Counted from the first letter of the stretch, positions 27,770 to 35,682 are shown. The stretch: 64,000 bases of DNA from Gracilimonas sp. (GCF_040218225.1 NZ_JAVJQO010000008.1:682001-746000), one strand, 5' to 3'. Program-made: numbers and translations. The notes: generated from the letters alone by a model not told the origin.

Positions 27770-29212
27770 GTGAACGCAAAGGCCACATATCTTTTTCTGT
27801 TAAGCTTCATATTCCTCTTTGTGGGGATTTCAGTGAAAAGTGTGGCACAGCAGCCCTCTCTTGGCATTTTATGGGATAATCCAGTTGATACATCAGAAGC
27901 AAAAGCCAAACTGGATATCTATGCGGCTCATGGTATCGATTATATACAGCTGAATCATCCGGTTAATACTGAAACTTTATCTTTACTCAGGGATACGCCT
28001 TTTACAATCCTGGTTCAACTGGACAAGCCTTTTCTTACGATAAGCGAGATCCAGCAAAAACAAACAAATCTGCTTCAGCAATTTGGCGAAACTGCCGATT
28101 ATTACCGGTCATACCTTAATGTAGCAGCAATTGGGCTACTTAAAAACAGCCAAACTTTCCATCCTGATTTTGCGGATTCTTTTTCTCCCATTCTCGACTC
28201 ACTTTCAATCAGGTCCAATAAAGAGTTTTATTTTTACGCCAATGAAAACTGGTACTATTTAAACGCCCCGACAAAGCCTTTTGCTACACTGTATTCAGAC
28301 TCTGCTTTCCATTTTAGTGACATTGTTTCTTTTAACACCATTTTTAGTAAAGAAGTAAACCAAAATTCCGGGCTTGTCTTCTTTGTAAACTCAAAGTGGC
28401 TGGATGAAGCTTTGGTTTCTTATCCTGAATTCTCAGAAAGCCTTTTATTGTATAGTGAGAACAATCAGTGGCAAGTACCATTGCCTGAATCCGATGAATC
28501 CGGCGAGTCACAGAGTTGGATGATTCTACTGTTAGTACTACTTTGGGTTACTTTAGCTATCTTGTTTAAAACCCTGCCCTACCTAAGGCCTATGCTTTTA
28601 CGGTACTTTCTTGCACATCGGTTTTTTGTGGATGACATCCTTCATTACAGAGAGAGAGCGATAACAGGAGGAATTTCTCTAATGGCGATGCATGCTGTTT
28701 TTTCTGGAATAGTATTCTACATTCTGGCCAACTCATCAATAAGTGATGCAGGGCTTGATGCTTTTTACCACCACATGCCATCACTTGCAATCGTGGGCGC
28801 TAATTATGCTTCATTCTTTGTTTTTGGGGTATTATTGACTCTGGTAGTTCAGTCAATTGCCCTGCTTTGGCTTTACCTGCCAGCTAAAAACCTCGAACAC
28901 TTTAGCCAGGCTGTGAATCTTTATGCAGGAACTTTCTTTCTCGATTTCCTTACTGCAACAATTTTGGTTACGCTTTTTGTTACAGGATTTGGGCTTACCT
29001 ATATCCTGACTTTTGGTGCTTTATTTGTGCTGATTTGGTTTGGAGCTTTCAACATTTCAGCTTTTGATATTTCCCGGGGCATGGGGCAAGGCACTGCAAT
29101 TTACCTTCTCCTTACTATTGGATTGCACACTATACTATCTGTTGGTCTGCTGATTCTATTTTTCGTTAATCAACCTTTGGTACAAATCCTAGAATTGGCA
29201 ATTAATCTTTAA
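27770..29212 (+). CDS. Exported/integral membrane protein, DUF4271-like C-terminus
   Basis: A 480-residue protein beginning at GTG immediately after the miaB stop. It has a signal peptide (about 1-27) and a soluble extracytoplasmic part (about 28-245, with IDYIQLNHPVNTETLSLL). At least six transmembrane helices follow (about 248-475). The membrane half resembles DUF4271 proteins of Bacteroidetes, but this is a tentative match. Function is unknown. Translational coupling to miaB is suggested by the spacing. Confidence 0.55.
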   Translation: MNAKATYLFLLSFIFLFVGISVKSVAQQPSLGILWDNPVDTSEAKAKLDIYAAHGIDYIQLNHPVNTETLSLLRDTPFTILVQLDKPFLTISEIQQKQTNLLQQFGETADYYRSYLNVAAIGLLKNSQTFHPDFADSFSPILDSLSIRSNKEFYFYANENWYYLNAPTKPFATLYSDSAFHFSDIVSFNTIFSKEVNQNSGLVFFVNSKWLDEALVSYPEFSESLLLYSENNQWQVPLPESDESGESQSWMILLLVLLWVTLAILFKTLPYLRPMLLRYFLAHRFFVDDILHYRERAITGGISLMAMHAVFSGIVFYILANSSISDAGLDAFYHHMPSLAIVGANYASFFVFGVLLTLVVQSIALLWLYLPAKNLEHFSQAVNLYAGTFFLDFLTATILVTLFVTGFGLTYILTFGALFVLIWFGAFNISAFDISRGMGQGTAIYLLLTIGLHTILSVGLLILFFVNQPLVQILELAINL

Positions 29213-29219
29213 CCCAATT

Positions 29220-29699
29220 CTATTTCTTCTGCTGCTTTTTTTTCCAATACATACTGAATATCCGCGCAGCTTCTTTGGGTATCAATGAATTGTCATATTC
29301 AGCTGAGGCTTCTTTAGTTCCGACAAGGATTCTCCCCACATGTCCCAGTCGCTCATGAGGCATACAAAAGTAATCATAAACTCCTTTCTCATCTATTTTG
29401 AGAAGCCAAACATCACCTTTATTGAGCATTCCCGAATCAAAAGAAGATGCAGCATCAGGAATACGCAATGGTCGGCGGTTATCCGGGTGATAAGCTGTAA
29501 CTGTGTGCATTCCTTCAAGTACTTCAAACCGAATTACATCACCGGCATTAACCTGAATAAGAGCCGGCACAAACTTCGCATCTGTGCCGGTTCCCGTTAC
29601 TTCCACTACCAACGTATCGGAAGGGGTAATTTGAAGTGCATGTAAAGTTTCACCACTATAGAGAATAAGCGGAATCACTATGAAAATCAGAGTCTTCAT
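29220..29699 (-). CDS. Plastocyanin/pseudoazurin-like cupredoxin
   Basis: A 159-residue exported blue-copper-type protein with a signal peptide (about 1-21). Type-1 copper ligands visible are H65 (GMHTVTAYHP), C112 and H115 (YFCMPHERLGHVGR). The position eight residues after the cysteine, where pseudoazurins have the axial methionine, is H120 here. The gene overlaps the SCO gene stop (ATGA) at the end of the SUMF1-SCO-cupredoxin run downstream of nirK, so it probably donates electrons to nitrite reductase or handles copper for it. Confidence 0.8.
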   Translation of the reverse strand: MKTLIFIVIPLILYSGETLHALQITPSDTLVVEVTGTGTDAKFVPALIQVNAGDVIRFEVLEGMHTVTAYHPDNRRPLRIPDAASSFDSGMLNKGDVWLLKIDEKGVYDYFCMPHERLGHVGRILVGTKEASAEYDNSLIPKEAARIFSMYWKKKQQKK

Positions 29700-30304
29700 T
29701 GTATTGAAATACTCTTGATCATTTCTTCTATGCTCTGCGCTGCAGATGCCATTGGCTGATTCAACCCTTCCACTCTGACCGCCACTTTCCCTTCCGGATC
29801 AAGGACCGTTACCAGATTGGAATGTGCGAATTCACCATCACTCTTTTTAACGTATTGAACGCCTAACATCATAGCCAGACTTCGTATATCCACATCTTTA
29901 GTTGTTACAAAATGCCAGCCTTCGATATCAAGCTGTTCGTACTCAGCATATTTTTTTAGTACTTCCGGCGTATCGTTTTCTGTATCAAATGAAACGGCTA
30001 ATACATTAACTGAAGTCCTCATTGATTTATCTAACGCACTGTACAAACGCCAGGTATCTCTGATCAAGATGGGACAAACCTGGGTGCAGTTGCCATAAAA
30101 CATGACGATTACAACCGGCTCACCCTTAAACTGACTCAGTGAAATAGACTCATTCCGGTGCGTAACCCATTCTGCATCTAAATGATAAAGTGAATGCTCA
30201 GAAACTTTTTCAGCCTTCAGCGTGGCATCTTTTCCGTGATGATGCTGAGCAACCAGGTTCAACGAGCTCAATAATAAAGCAGATAAAATTAATAACGTTT
30301 TCAT
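29696..30304 (-). CDS. SCO1/SenC/PrrC family copper chaperone
   Basis: With the ATG at 30304 the protein has 202 residues and a signal peptide (MKTLLILSALLLSSLNLVAQ); the frame can be extended upstream but the ATG overlaps the SUMF1 stop and fits better. Copper ligands are C73 and C77 (GNCTQVCPIL) and H161 (EFAHSNLVTVLD). A histidine cluster follows the signal peptide (HHHGK). SCO proteins deliver copper to periplasmic or membrane cuproenzymes; here the neighbour nirK is the likely client. Confidence 0.9.
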   Translation of the reverse strand: MKTLLILSALLLSSLNLVAQHHHGKDATLKAEKVSEHSLYHLDAEWVTHRNESISLSQFKGEPVVIVMFYGNCTQVCPILIRDTWRLYSALDKSMRTSVNVLAVSFDTENDTPEVLKKYAEYEQLDIEGWHFVTTKDVDIRSLAMMLGVQYVKKSDGEFAHSNLVTVLDPEGKVAVRVEGLNQPMASAAQSIEEMIKSISIQ

Positions 30305-31116
30305 AGCTGTGTATTTGAAGAGGATTCGGGATGATCGATATTGTACGCACATCTAAAACCTACCATACCGGTTGTTGTTTTGGGGTTAAAACTCATTCGG
30401 GTGATATATCGAATAGAAGCTGCATAACTATATATATTGCCTAGTTGCTGTAATCTGCCAACGGTCCCGCAATCCAGGGAAAGTTCATCAGCAATAATGG
30501 GCTTGTAATCTTCAACCCACTCCATGATCAGCCCAAACTGATCCTGCACGCCGTGTCTGTTTTGGATCTGTGTTGAACCAACCGCCTTGGTATTCTTCGC
30601 ATCTACACTGGAATACCAGCCAATTAGTTCTGTACTGAACCGATTCATCTCCTGTATCGATTCAAAATCCATGAGCTGAGCCGAGTATTCCCACTCGTTA
30701 AGGGTAGGTAATCTTCCTCCTTTGTCAGAGCAATAAGCATTAGCCGCAAACCAGGATACATGAGTAACCGGACGATTTTCACCGATTTTATCAAAACCGG
30801 GATTGAGACTTTCCTGCCAGTGCTGAAGGTAGTTTTGAGCTGTAAATACAGCTGGTACTTTCTCCCTTTGCCAATTCTCATTTTCTTGAATAAAGGCCAA
30901 AAAATCTTCGTTTGTAACGGCTGTTTTGTCTATATAAAAAGAATCGACTGAAATGGGCTCACCCTTAACTTCGGGTAGGATAGAATGAAAAGATCCCGCC
31001 GGAATCAATACCCGCTCTTGTTGTGCCATCACCGGATTCAACAAACTAACCAATAAGCCAACTATACCGGTCAGGGCCCAATTTTTTAAGCGGTGTATGT
31101 TCTTTTGGGATCTCAT
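30301..31116 (-). CDS. SUMF1/formylglycine-generating-enzyme-like protein
   Basis: A 271-residue exported protein (signal peptide about 10-31) of the FGE-sulfatase fold. Recognisable segments are IPAGSF, DKTAVTNEDFLAFI, RPVTHVSWFAANAYCSDKGGRLPTLNEWEYSAQ and GLIMEWVEDY, with GMVGFRCA at the end. Members of the fold can be oxidases or simply structural partners. No sulfatase is nearby, so formylglycine formation is not supported. Its place between nirK and the SCO gene suggests a role in nitrite reductase maturation or electron transfer, which is inference. Confidence 0.8.
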   Translation of the reverse strand: MRSQKNIHRLKNWALTGIVGLLVSLLNPVMAQQERVLIPAGSFHSILPEVKGEPISVDSFYIDKTAVTNEDFLAFIQENENWQREKVPAVFTAQNYLQHWQESLNPGFDKIGENRPVTHVSWFAANAYCSDKGGRLPTLNEWEYSAQLMDFESIQEMNRFSTELIGWYSSVDAKNTKAVGSTQIQNRHGVQDQFGLIMEWVEDYKPIIADELSLDCGTVGRLQQLGNIYSYAASIRYITRMSFNPKTTTGMVGFRCAYNIDHPESSSNTQL

Positions 31117-31131
31117 CGTTTTCTTTCTTTT

Positions 31132-31169
31132 TTGAAAAATTGTAAGGACGAACTGAATTCGCCCTTACA
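31132..31169 (-). terminator. Terminator-like hairpin downstream of nirK
   Basis: Read on the minus strand, a 12-base arm (31169-31158) pairs with a second (31152-31141) with one mismatch around a five-base loop. ATTTTT follows. It lies between nirK and the SUMF1 gene, so nirK may be terminated separately and the downstream genes made at a lower level. Confidence 0.65.
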
Positions 31170-31228
31170 GTATCTACTATTCAGATTTTCAAATCAGTGA
31201 GCTTTTCAGCTACACCGGTTTCTCCGTT

Positions 31229-32356
31229 TTACTTTTCCTGTTTAGGGCCTGCTTTCAATGTTCCGGTTGCGCCTAATTCTGCATCGGCAAACTCGTGGTC
31301 AATCAGGATGTACTTGCCTTCTTCAGGTACAATCATGTCCAAAGTTGCTGAGCCGGAAGCTCCTACTAGTACAGTCTGCATTCCACGCATTTCGTTGAAT
31401 GGATGTCCTTCAATCCAAACCCGGTCAAAGATGCCACCAATTACGTGGAAGCTGGAGGTTCCGCTTGGTCCGTTATTGGAGAAGTGGAAACGTACTCGTT
31501 CGCCGGCATTGGCTTTCAGTGGCTGGTCGTGCATAATGGTTTGGTGTCCATTAAATACAACGTGGGAAGGCTGTCGATTTGAAGCACCTTCAAAGTCATA
31601 CTGATACAATTCGCCGGGACCTTTTTCCAGGTAGTACTCGGATTGAACCACTACATACTCACGGTCAACTTCATAATCAGTTGGGTATCCGTCTTTAGGT
31701 GAAACGACTACCACACCATGTTGCCCCATCGCTGTGTGCATGAGAACACTAGGAGTACCACAATGGTAGATATAAGAACCCGCATAGTTAGCAATCCAGT
31801 CAAACTTGATGGTTTCGCCCGGCCCTATGGTTCTCCATTTGTCATCTTTAGCTACGGTACCAGCATGGAAATCCATGGAATGTGGCATAGGCATAATGCC
31901 CGGCTTGTTCTTCTGGTAGTTATTCTCTGCCACCTGCTGCATGAACGGTGATCCACCTTTTGAAGGCTCAGTGATTGTCACTTCCTCATCGGAGCGGTTT
32001 TTCATGTAGAAAGTGATGCGATCCCCTTCTTTCACATGTAATACGGGCCCGGGAACCGTTCCTCCAAAAGTCCAGGCTCTGTAGCGGACTCCTTCAGCCA
32101 CTTCAATTTCCTGAACTATGATATCGATTCGTACCTCGTGATGCTTGTTACCTTCATAGTCAAGAGGCTTTAAGTTGGGTAACATGGTTACGTATTCTCC
32201 AACTACTGGAGGACCGTCGTAATCTTCCGTGAATACTTCTGCTTCTGGCATACCGAATGTCATTCCATCCAGTGTATACTCGGCTGTTTGAGCTAATGCC
32301 AAACCGGTAAATAATAAACCAAACAATGTGGACAGCATTAATTTTGAGACTTTCAT
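31229..32356 (-). CDS. nirK: Copper-containing nitrite reductase NirK (NO-forming)
   Basis: A 375-residue periplasmic two-domain cupredoxin with a signal peptide (about 1-23). Type-2 copper ligands are H164 (MDFHAG), H198 (YIYHCG) and H304 (SSFHVIGGIFDRVW). The catalytic pair is D162 and H265 (PSHVVFNGH). Type-1 ligands are H159, C199 and H207. The usual axial methionine five residues after the last histidine is Q212 here (MHTAMGQHG). It reduces nitrite to nitric oxide. Two copies of a 24-bp dyad lie upstream, shared with ric and rrf2, which suggests NO-responsive control. Confidence 0.95.
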   Translation of the reverse strand: MKVSKLMLSTLFGLLFTGLALAQTAEYTLDGMTFGMPEAEVFTEDYDGPPVVGEYVTMLPNLKPLDYEGNKHHEVRIDIIVQEIEVAEGVRYRAWTFGGTVPGPVLHVKEGDRITFYMKNRSDEEVTITEPSKGGSPFMQQVAENNYQKNKPGIMPMPHSMDFHAGTVAKDDKWRTIGPGETIKFDWIANYAGSYIYHCGTPSVLMHTAMGQHGVVVVSPKDGYPTDYEVDREYVVVQSEYYLEKGPGELYQYDFEGASNRQPSHVVFNGHQTIMHDQPLKANAGERVRFHFSNNGPSGTSSFHVIGGIFDRVWIEGHPFNEMRGMQTVLVGASGSATLDMIVPEEGKYILIDHEFADAELGATGTLKAGPKQEK

Positions 32357-32379
32357 AGTATTGTATATTTGAATTAAAG

Positions 32380-32403
32380 TTTTAAGACTATTTTGTCTTT
32401 TAT
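32380..32403. promoter_or_regulatory. Imperfect 24-bp dyad operator, copy 1 (nirK side)
   Basis: TTTTAAGA (32380-32387), an 8-base spacer and TCTTTTAT (32396-32403). It has the same geometry and core (TTAAGA-N8-TCTT) as the copies before ric and rrf2. It lies 24 bases upstream of the nirK ATG and is read as a binding site for the Rrf2 regulator at 38377-38829. Confidence 0.55.
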
Positions 32404-32448
32404 TTATTCGTAAAAAACCTTTTCACTTATGATAACCGAGTATTGTGA

Positions 32449-32472
32449 ATTTAAGATGAAGATGTCTTAAAT
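32449..32472. promoter_or_regulatory. Perfect 24-bp dyad operator, copy 2 (nirK/DUF3565)
   Basis: ATTTAAGA (32449-32456), spacer TGAAGATG and TCTTAAAT (32465-32472): perfectly symmetric 8-base arms, identical to those upstream of rrf2. It is placed in the divergent gap so that it could control both nirK and the DUF3565 gene. Confidence 0.65.
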
Positions 32473-32517
32473 AGTTTTTTTATACTTGTAACCCATCTAA
32501 AGTTCACTAACCTACTG

Positions 32518-32703
32518 ATGAAGCAGCCAATTACAGGATTTCATAAAGATGAGAATAATGACTGGGTGGCAGAATTAAAATGCGGTCATAATCAGCATGT
32601 ACGCCACAACCCGCCCTGGCAGCTAAGGCCCTGGGTAATAACAAAACAAGGACGAAAATCCAGGCTAGGCACCGAACTAAATTGTAAGAAGTGTGAGAGA
32701 TAA
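32518..32703 (+). CDS. DUF3565 domain protein
   Basis: A 61-residue soluble protein with the family pattern ITGFHKDENNDWVAELKCGHNQHVRHNPPW and a C-terminal CxxC (NCKKC). The cysteine and histidine positions suggest a small metal-binding protein. Function is unknown. It is divergent from nirK and shares the dyad-containing control region, which links it to nitrogen-oxide stress. Confidence 0.85.
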   Translation: MKQPITGFHKDENNDWVAELKCGHNQHVRHNPPWQLRPWVITKQGRKSRLGTELNCKKCER

Positions 32704-32753
32704 AACTTTAGTATAATCCGACGTTGGTTCAAAAATAAATAATCTGAATTATT

Positions 32754-33233
32754 ATGAGCTCTTCCATCTTTTTTCGCACCGTAATTTCCGGGTTTATTGC
32801 CACTTTTGTGATGGCTATGATTGCTTTTCTTTTAGGAGGTATTGGTTTTCCGGCTATAGACATTGGATTCATCTTAACAGAGAGTTTTAACCATTCCTTG
32901 CCGGGTGATCCTTATCATATCATTTTTGGAAACCTGGCATACAATGTTGGGGGAATTTTACTGGCTCTAATCTGGGTGTCTTTTCTCCAGCAGCGAATTC
33001 CGGGAAAATGGATTGTTCAGGGCTTAATTTATGGTGTTCTTATTTCTGTAGTTGCTGGTGTTGTAATTTCACCTTTTGTTTCCATGGCCGCCGGAGAAAA
33101 TTTCGGAGTTTTTTATACAAACACCTGGTTCCCCGGATTGATGATTATGGCCGGACTATTTATGCACCTTGCCTACGGAATAACACTAACTCTCTGCCTG
33201 AAGGTAGCTGGCGTAAAGGGTATAAAAGAATAA
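32754..33233 (+). CDS. Small integral membrane protein, unknown function
   Basis: A 159-residue protein with four predicted transmembrane helices (about 7-30, 60-82, 92-115 and 128-150) and a loop containing PGDPYHIIFGNLAYN. No family was recognised with confidence. It follows the DUF3565 gene by 50 bases on the same strand and may belong to the same transcript. Confidence 0.6.
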   Translation: MSSSIFFRTVISGFIATFVMAMIAFLLGGIGFPAIDIGFILTESFNHSLPGDPYHIIFGNLAYNVGGILLALIWVSFLQQRIPGKWIVQGLIYGVLISVVAGVVISPFVSMAAGENFGVFYTNTWFPGLMIMAGLFMHLAYGITLTLCLKVAGVKGIKE

Positions 33234-33342
33234 CCCTCTTCTTTCAACATATTTTTTAGTTAAATAATGTGTGTGGATCTTAGCAGGATACACTCGCCTA
33301 CTTGTTATAACAACTTCCTCTTCTTTCCGGATTCAGGTTAAC

Positions 33343-33366
33343 ATAGTCTTCATAAAAAAAGACTAT
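33343..33366. repeat. 24-bp inverted repeat before a small membrane-protein gene
   Basis: ATAGTCTT (33343-33350), an 8-base spacer and AAGACTAT (33359-33366) form a perfect dyad ending 8 bases before the ATG at 33375. The 8-8-8 geometry equals that of the nirK/ric/rrf2 dyads, but the half-sites are in the opposite sense (TCTT then AAGA). It may be an operator or a hairpin covering the ribosome-binding site. Confidence 0.6.
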
Positions 33367-33374
33367 ATATAACT

Positions 33375-33623
33375 ATGAACAGCAAAATTACATTATTCAC
33401 GAACTGGCATACTATGCGCTGGGTGGCTCTTGGTATTGGTTTGTTTTTTATCACCCTTGCCATTATTGATCAGGAAATTATAACCGGGATGTTATCGGCT
33501 TTTTTTCTCTTTCAAGCATTAACCAATAAAGGCTGTATGGTTTCCCAATCCTGTGCAATACCCTTTGATGAAAACCCATCATTGGAAAAAACCGAAGAAC
33601 CGGGTTTCACCGAGATTAAATAG
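33375..33623 (+). CDS. Small membrane protein with a C-terminal cysteine pair
   Basis: An 82-residue protein with two hydrophobic helices (about 14-31 and 34-48), followed by NKGCMVSQSCAIPF and an acidic tail. The layout resembles short inner-membrane proteins of the DUF2892 type, without a firm match. It is the first gene of a tight run with thioredoxin, OsmC and DUF302 genes, so a role in thiol or sulfur redox chemistry is possible. Confidence 0.5.
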   Translation: MNSKITLFTNWHTMRWVALGIGLFFITLAIIDQEIITGMLSAFFLFQALTNKGCMVSQSCAIPFDENPSLEKTEEPGFTEIK

Positions 33624-33629
33624 AACGTT

Positions 33630-33956
33630 ATGGAAAGCAACAACACACAAAAGAAACCATTTTCTGAACTGATTAAAGAAGATACACCCGTATTGGTTGA
33701 CTTCTATGCCGACTGGTGTGCTCCCTGTAAGATGATGCCTCCTATTCTAAAACAACTGAAATCAGAAATGGGTGACGCTATCAAAATCATCAAAATTGAT
33801 ACTGAGCGAAATCCGGATGTGGCTATTCGATACCAGGTTCGGGGCATACCAAACCTTATCCTTTTTCATAAAGGACAAATACTCTGGCAACAAGCGGGTG
33901 TGGTACAAATGCCGCAGCTGAAACAAATTATTGAACAAAAACTGGAGCAATCATGA
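33630..33956 (+). CDS. Thioredoxin
   Basis: A 108-residue thioredoxin fold protein with the active site WCAPCK in VLVDFYADWCAPCKMMPP and the cis-proline region VRGIPNLILF. No signal peptide is seen, so it is cytoplasmic. It lies six bases after the small membrane protein gene and overlaps the OsmC gene by four bases (ATGA), making a coupled redox operon. Confidence 0.92.
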   Translation: MESNNTQKKPFSELIKEDTPVLVDFYADWCAPCKMMPPILKQLKSEMGDAIKIIKIDTERNPDVAIRYQVRGIPNLILFHKGQILWQQAGVVQMPQLKQIIEQKLEQS

Positions 33957-34402
33957 TGGCCGATAAGCATTTATATGACGTGGATCTGAAATGGGAACAC
34001 GGTCGTATTGGAGTATTGAGTTCTGACAAACTAGATGACCAAATTGAAGTAGCCACACCACCCGAGTTCCCGGGAGGGGTTGAAGGAATCTGGTCTCCTG
34101 AACATCTTTTTATTTCCTCTATAAGCAGTTGTTTTATGACTACTTTTGCAGCTATAGCGGAATATTCCAAACTCGATTACGATTCTCTGGATGTTAAATC
34201 AACAGGCGTTATGGCAAAAGTAGATGGCAGGTATGTGATGAAAGAGGTTTACTTGAAGCCAAACCTGGTTATTACGGATGAAAAAGCCAGAGATAAGGCT
34301 TATCGAATTCTGGAAAAGGCTGAAGAAGCATGTCTTATATCCCGGTCTGTAAAAACAGAAATTATACTGGAACCAAAGGTGACAATAGTCGTGTTGAATT
34401 AA
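33953..34402 (+). CDS. OsmC family peroxiredoxin-like protein
   Basis: A 149-residue protein of the OsmC/Ohr fold. The two conserved redox cysteines are in SSISSCFMTTF and KAEEACLISRS. Family members reduce organic hydroperoxides or act on persulfides. The start ATG at 33953 overlaps the thioredoxin stop; a second ATG directly follows and could be used instead. The thioredoxin next door could supply reducing power. Confidence 0.85.
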   Translation: MMADKHLYDVDLKWEHGRIGVLSSDKLDDQIEVATPPEFPGGVEGIWSPEHLFISSISSCFMTTFAAIAEYSKLDYDSLDVKSTGVMAKVDGRYVMKEVYLKPNLVITDEKARDKAYRILEKAEEACLISRSVKTEIILEPKVTIVVLN

Positions 34403-34429
34403 TAAATCCAAACTCAAATCTTAGATACA

Positions 34430-34816
34430 ATGTCTTATCATTTCAGCAAGAAACTCAATCTTTCTTTTGACGATGCAATTGAGAAAACTACGGCCGTTTT
34501 AAAAGAAGAAGGCTTTGGTGTTCTCACTGAAATCGACATTAAGGAAACACTTAAAAAGAAGCTCGATGTAGATTTTCGGAAATACAAAATCCTCGGCGCA
34601 TGTAATCCTCCAAATGCTTATAAAGCTTTGCAAGCTGAAGGTCATATTGGATTAATGCTCCCCTGTAATGTCATCGTTCAGGAACACGAAAACGGAGAGG
34701 TAGAAGTTTCTGCCGTTGACCCTATTGCCTCCATGCAGGCTATTGAAAACGCAGACTTAGGTGATGTTGCTAAGGATGTACAGAATATGCTGAAGCAGGT
34801 TATCGATAAGCTTTAA
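34430..34816 (+). CDS. DUF302 domain protein
   Basis: A 128-residue soluble protein with the DUF302 pattern: SFDDAIEKTTAVLKEEGFGVLTEIDI at the start, KILGACNPPNAYKALQ in the middle and LMLPCNVIVQE with SAVDPIASM toward the end. The family is widespread, often near sulfur- and redox-related genes, and lacks a settled function. The last bases TTAA are shared with the stop codon of the convergent membrane-protein gene. Confidence 0.88.
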   Translation: MSYHFSKKLNLSFDDAIEKTTAVLKEEGFGVLTEIDIKETLKKKLDVDFRKYKILGACNPPNAYKALQAEGHIGLMLPCNVIVQEHENGEVEVSAVDPIASMQAIENADLGDVAKDVQNMLKQVIDKL

Positions 34817-35229
34817 TGCCTATTTTTGTTAAAGCTTACAATTCTTTTCCAGTGCAGGCTGATAAACAATACTACAGCTAAAAACTCAAGCCCTCGTGCA
34901 ACAATGTGTATATAATCACCGGCTGTGGTTAATTCTGCAAAAACCATTAACCAGATTCCAAGGTTTAAAGCCGCTACCATAAGGTAAGCAACAAAGCGAT
35001 TACCCCTCGCTTCCCCCTTAAGATATCGGGGCAAAATCCAGTAAGCCACTCCCAGAGTAAACTGGATGATCCAGCCGAATATCATCAGCTCGATGTGAGC
35101 CGGAAGAAGTGCCCAAATTTCAGGATCAATATTCAACGCTTTATTGATTAACATCAGCGCACCAAGAAATGCACCAAATAGCAGACAAATGAGTGAACTC
35201 TTAATCAGCAAGCGCGATGGGAATGTCAT
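34813..35229 (-). CDS. Small heme-copper-oxidase-subunit-I-like membrane protein, copy 2
   Basis: A 138-residue protein with four transmembrane helices. The second helix contains AHIELMIFGWIIQFTLGVAYWILPR, resembling the His-containing helix of heme-copper oxidase subunit I and NnrS-like proteins. It is far too short to be an oxidase. It is a paralogue of the preceding gene (35231-35668), one base upstream, and both follow the flavoprotein-like gene. A role in sensing, binding or transferring heme or NO is possible but unproven. Confidence 0.55.
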   Translation of the reverse strand: MTFPSRLLIKSSLICLLFGAFLGALMLINKALNIDPEIWALLPAHIELMIFGWIIQFTLGVAYWILPRYLKGEARGNRFVAYLMVAALNLGIWLMVFAELTTAGDYIHIVARGLEFLAVVLFISLHWKRIVSFNKNRH

Positions 35230-35230
35230 A

Positions 35231-35668
35231 TCACCTTGAGCTTTTCTTCTTTTTGCGACGTTGTGCTTTTGAAAGTACCCGGGGCCAGATTTCAGTTACG
35301 TAGCAAAGTACAGCCCCAAACTGAAGAATAGCTGAAATAACGAGCAGAATCTTCCAATGATATCCTTCAGAGAGAATAATCATCGGTTCAGAGATGAACC
35401 TCAAAATCAATCCCAGGTTTAGAAATGCATAAGTAAGCCACGCCCATTTTTGATTTTGAAAGCTCTCTTCTTTGATCCGGCCCGGAAACATCCACAACGA
35501 AACGCCCATAATAATTTGGGTTATCCACCCCACCATTAACATGTGCCAGAACGTGGGAACCAGGTTGGGAATCCCCAGGGAATCAACCTGAAGGATTACC
35601 CCAACCAATAACGCTCCTAAAAAGTAAACCATCCCGGTTTTTAGAAACAAACGAGTTATTAAAGGCAT
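35231..35668 (-). CDS. Small heme-copper-oxidase-subunit-I-like membrane protein, copy 1
   Basis: A 145-residue four-helix membrane protein with FWHMLMVGWITQIIMGVSLW in helix 2, the same His-helix pattern as its downstream paralogue, and a highly basic C-terminus (RRKKKKSSR). It starts 14 bases after the nitronate-monooxygenase-like gene and ends one base before copy 2, so the three are one operon. The fold assignment rests on the helix pattern only. Confidence 0.55.
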   Translation of the reverse strand: MPLITRLFLKTGMVYFLGALLVGVILQVDSLGIPNLVPTFWHMLMVGWITQIIMGVSLWMFPGRIKEESFQNQKWAWLTYAFLNLGLILRFISEPMIILSEGYHWKILLVISAILQFGAVLCYVTEIWPRVLSKAQRRKKKKSSR

Positions 35669-35682
35669 AGGGGGATGTTTCT

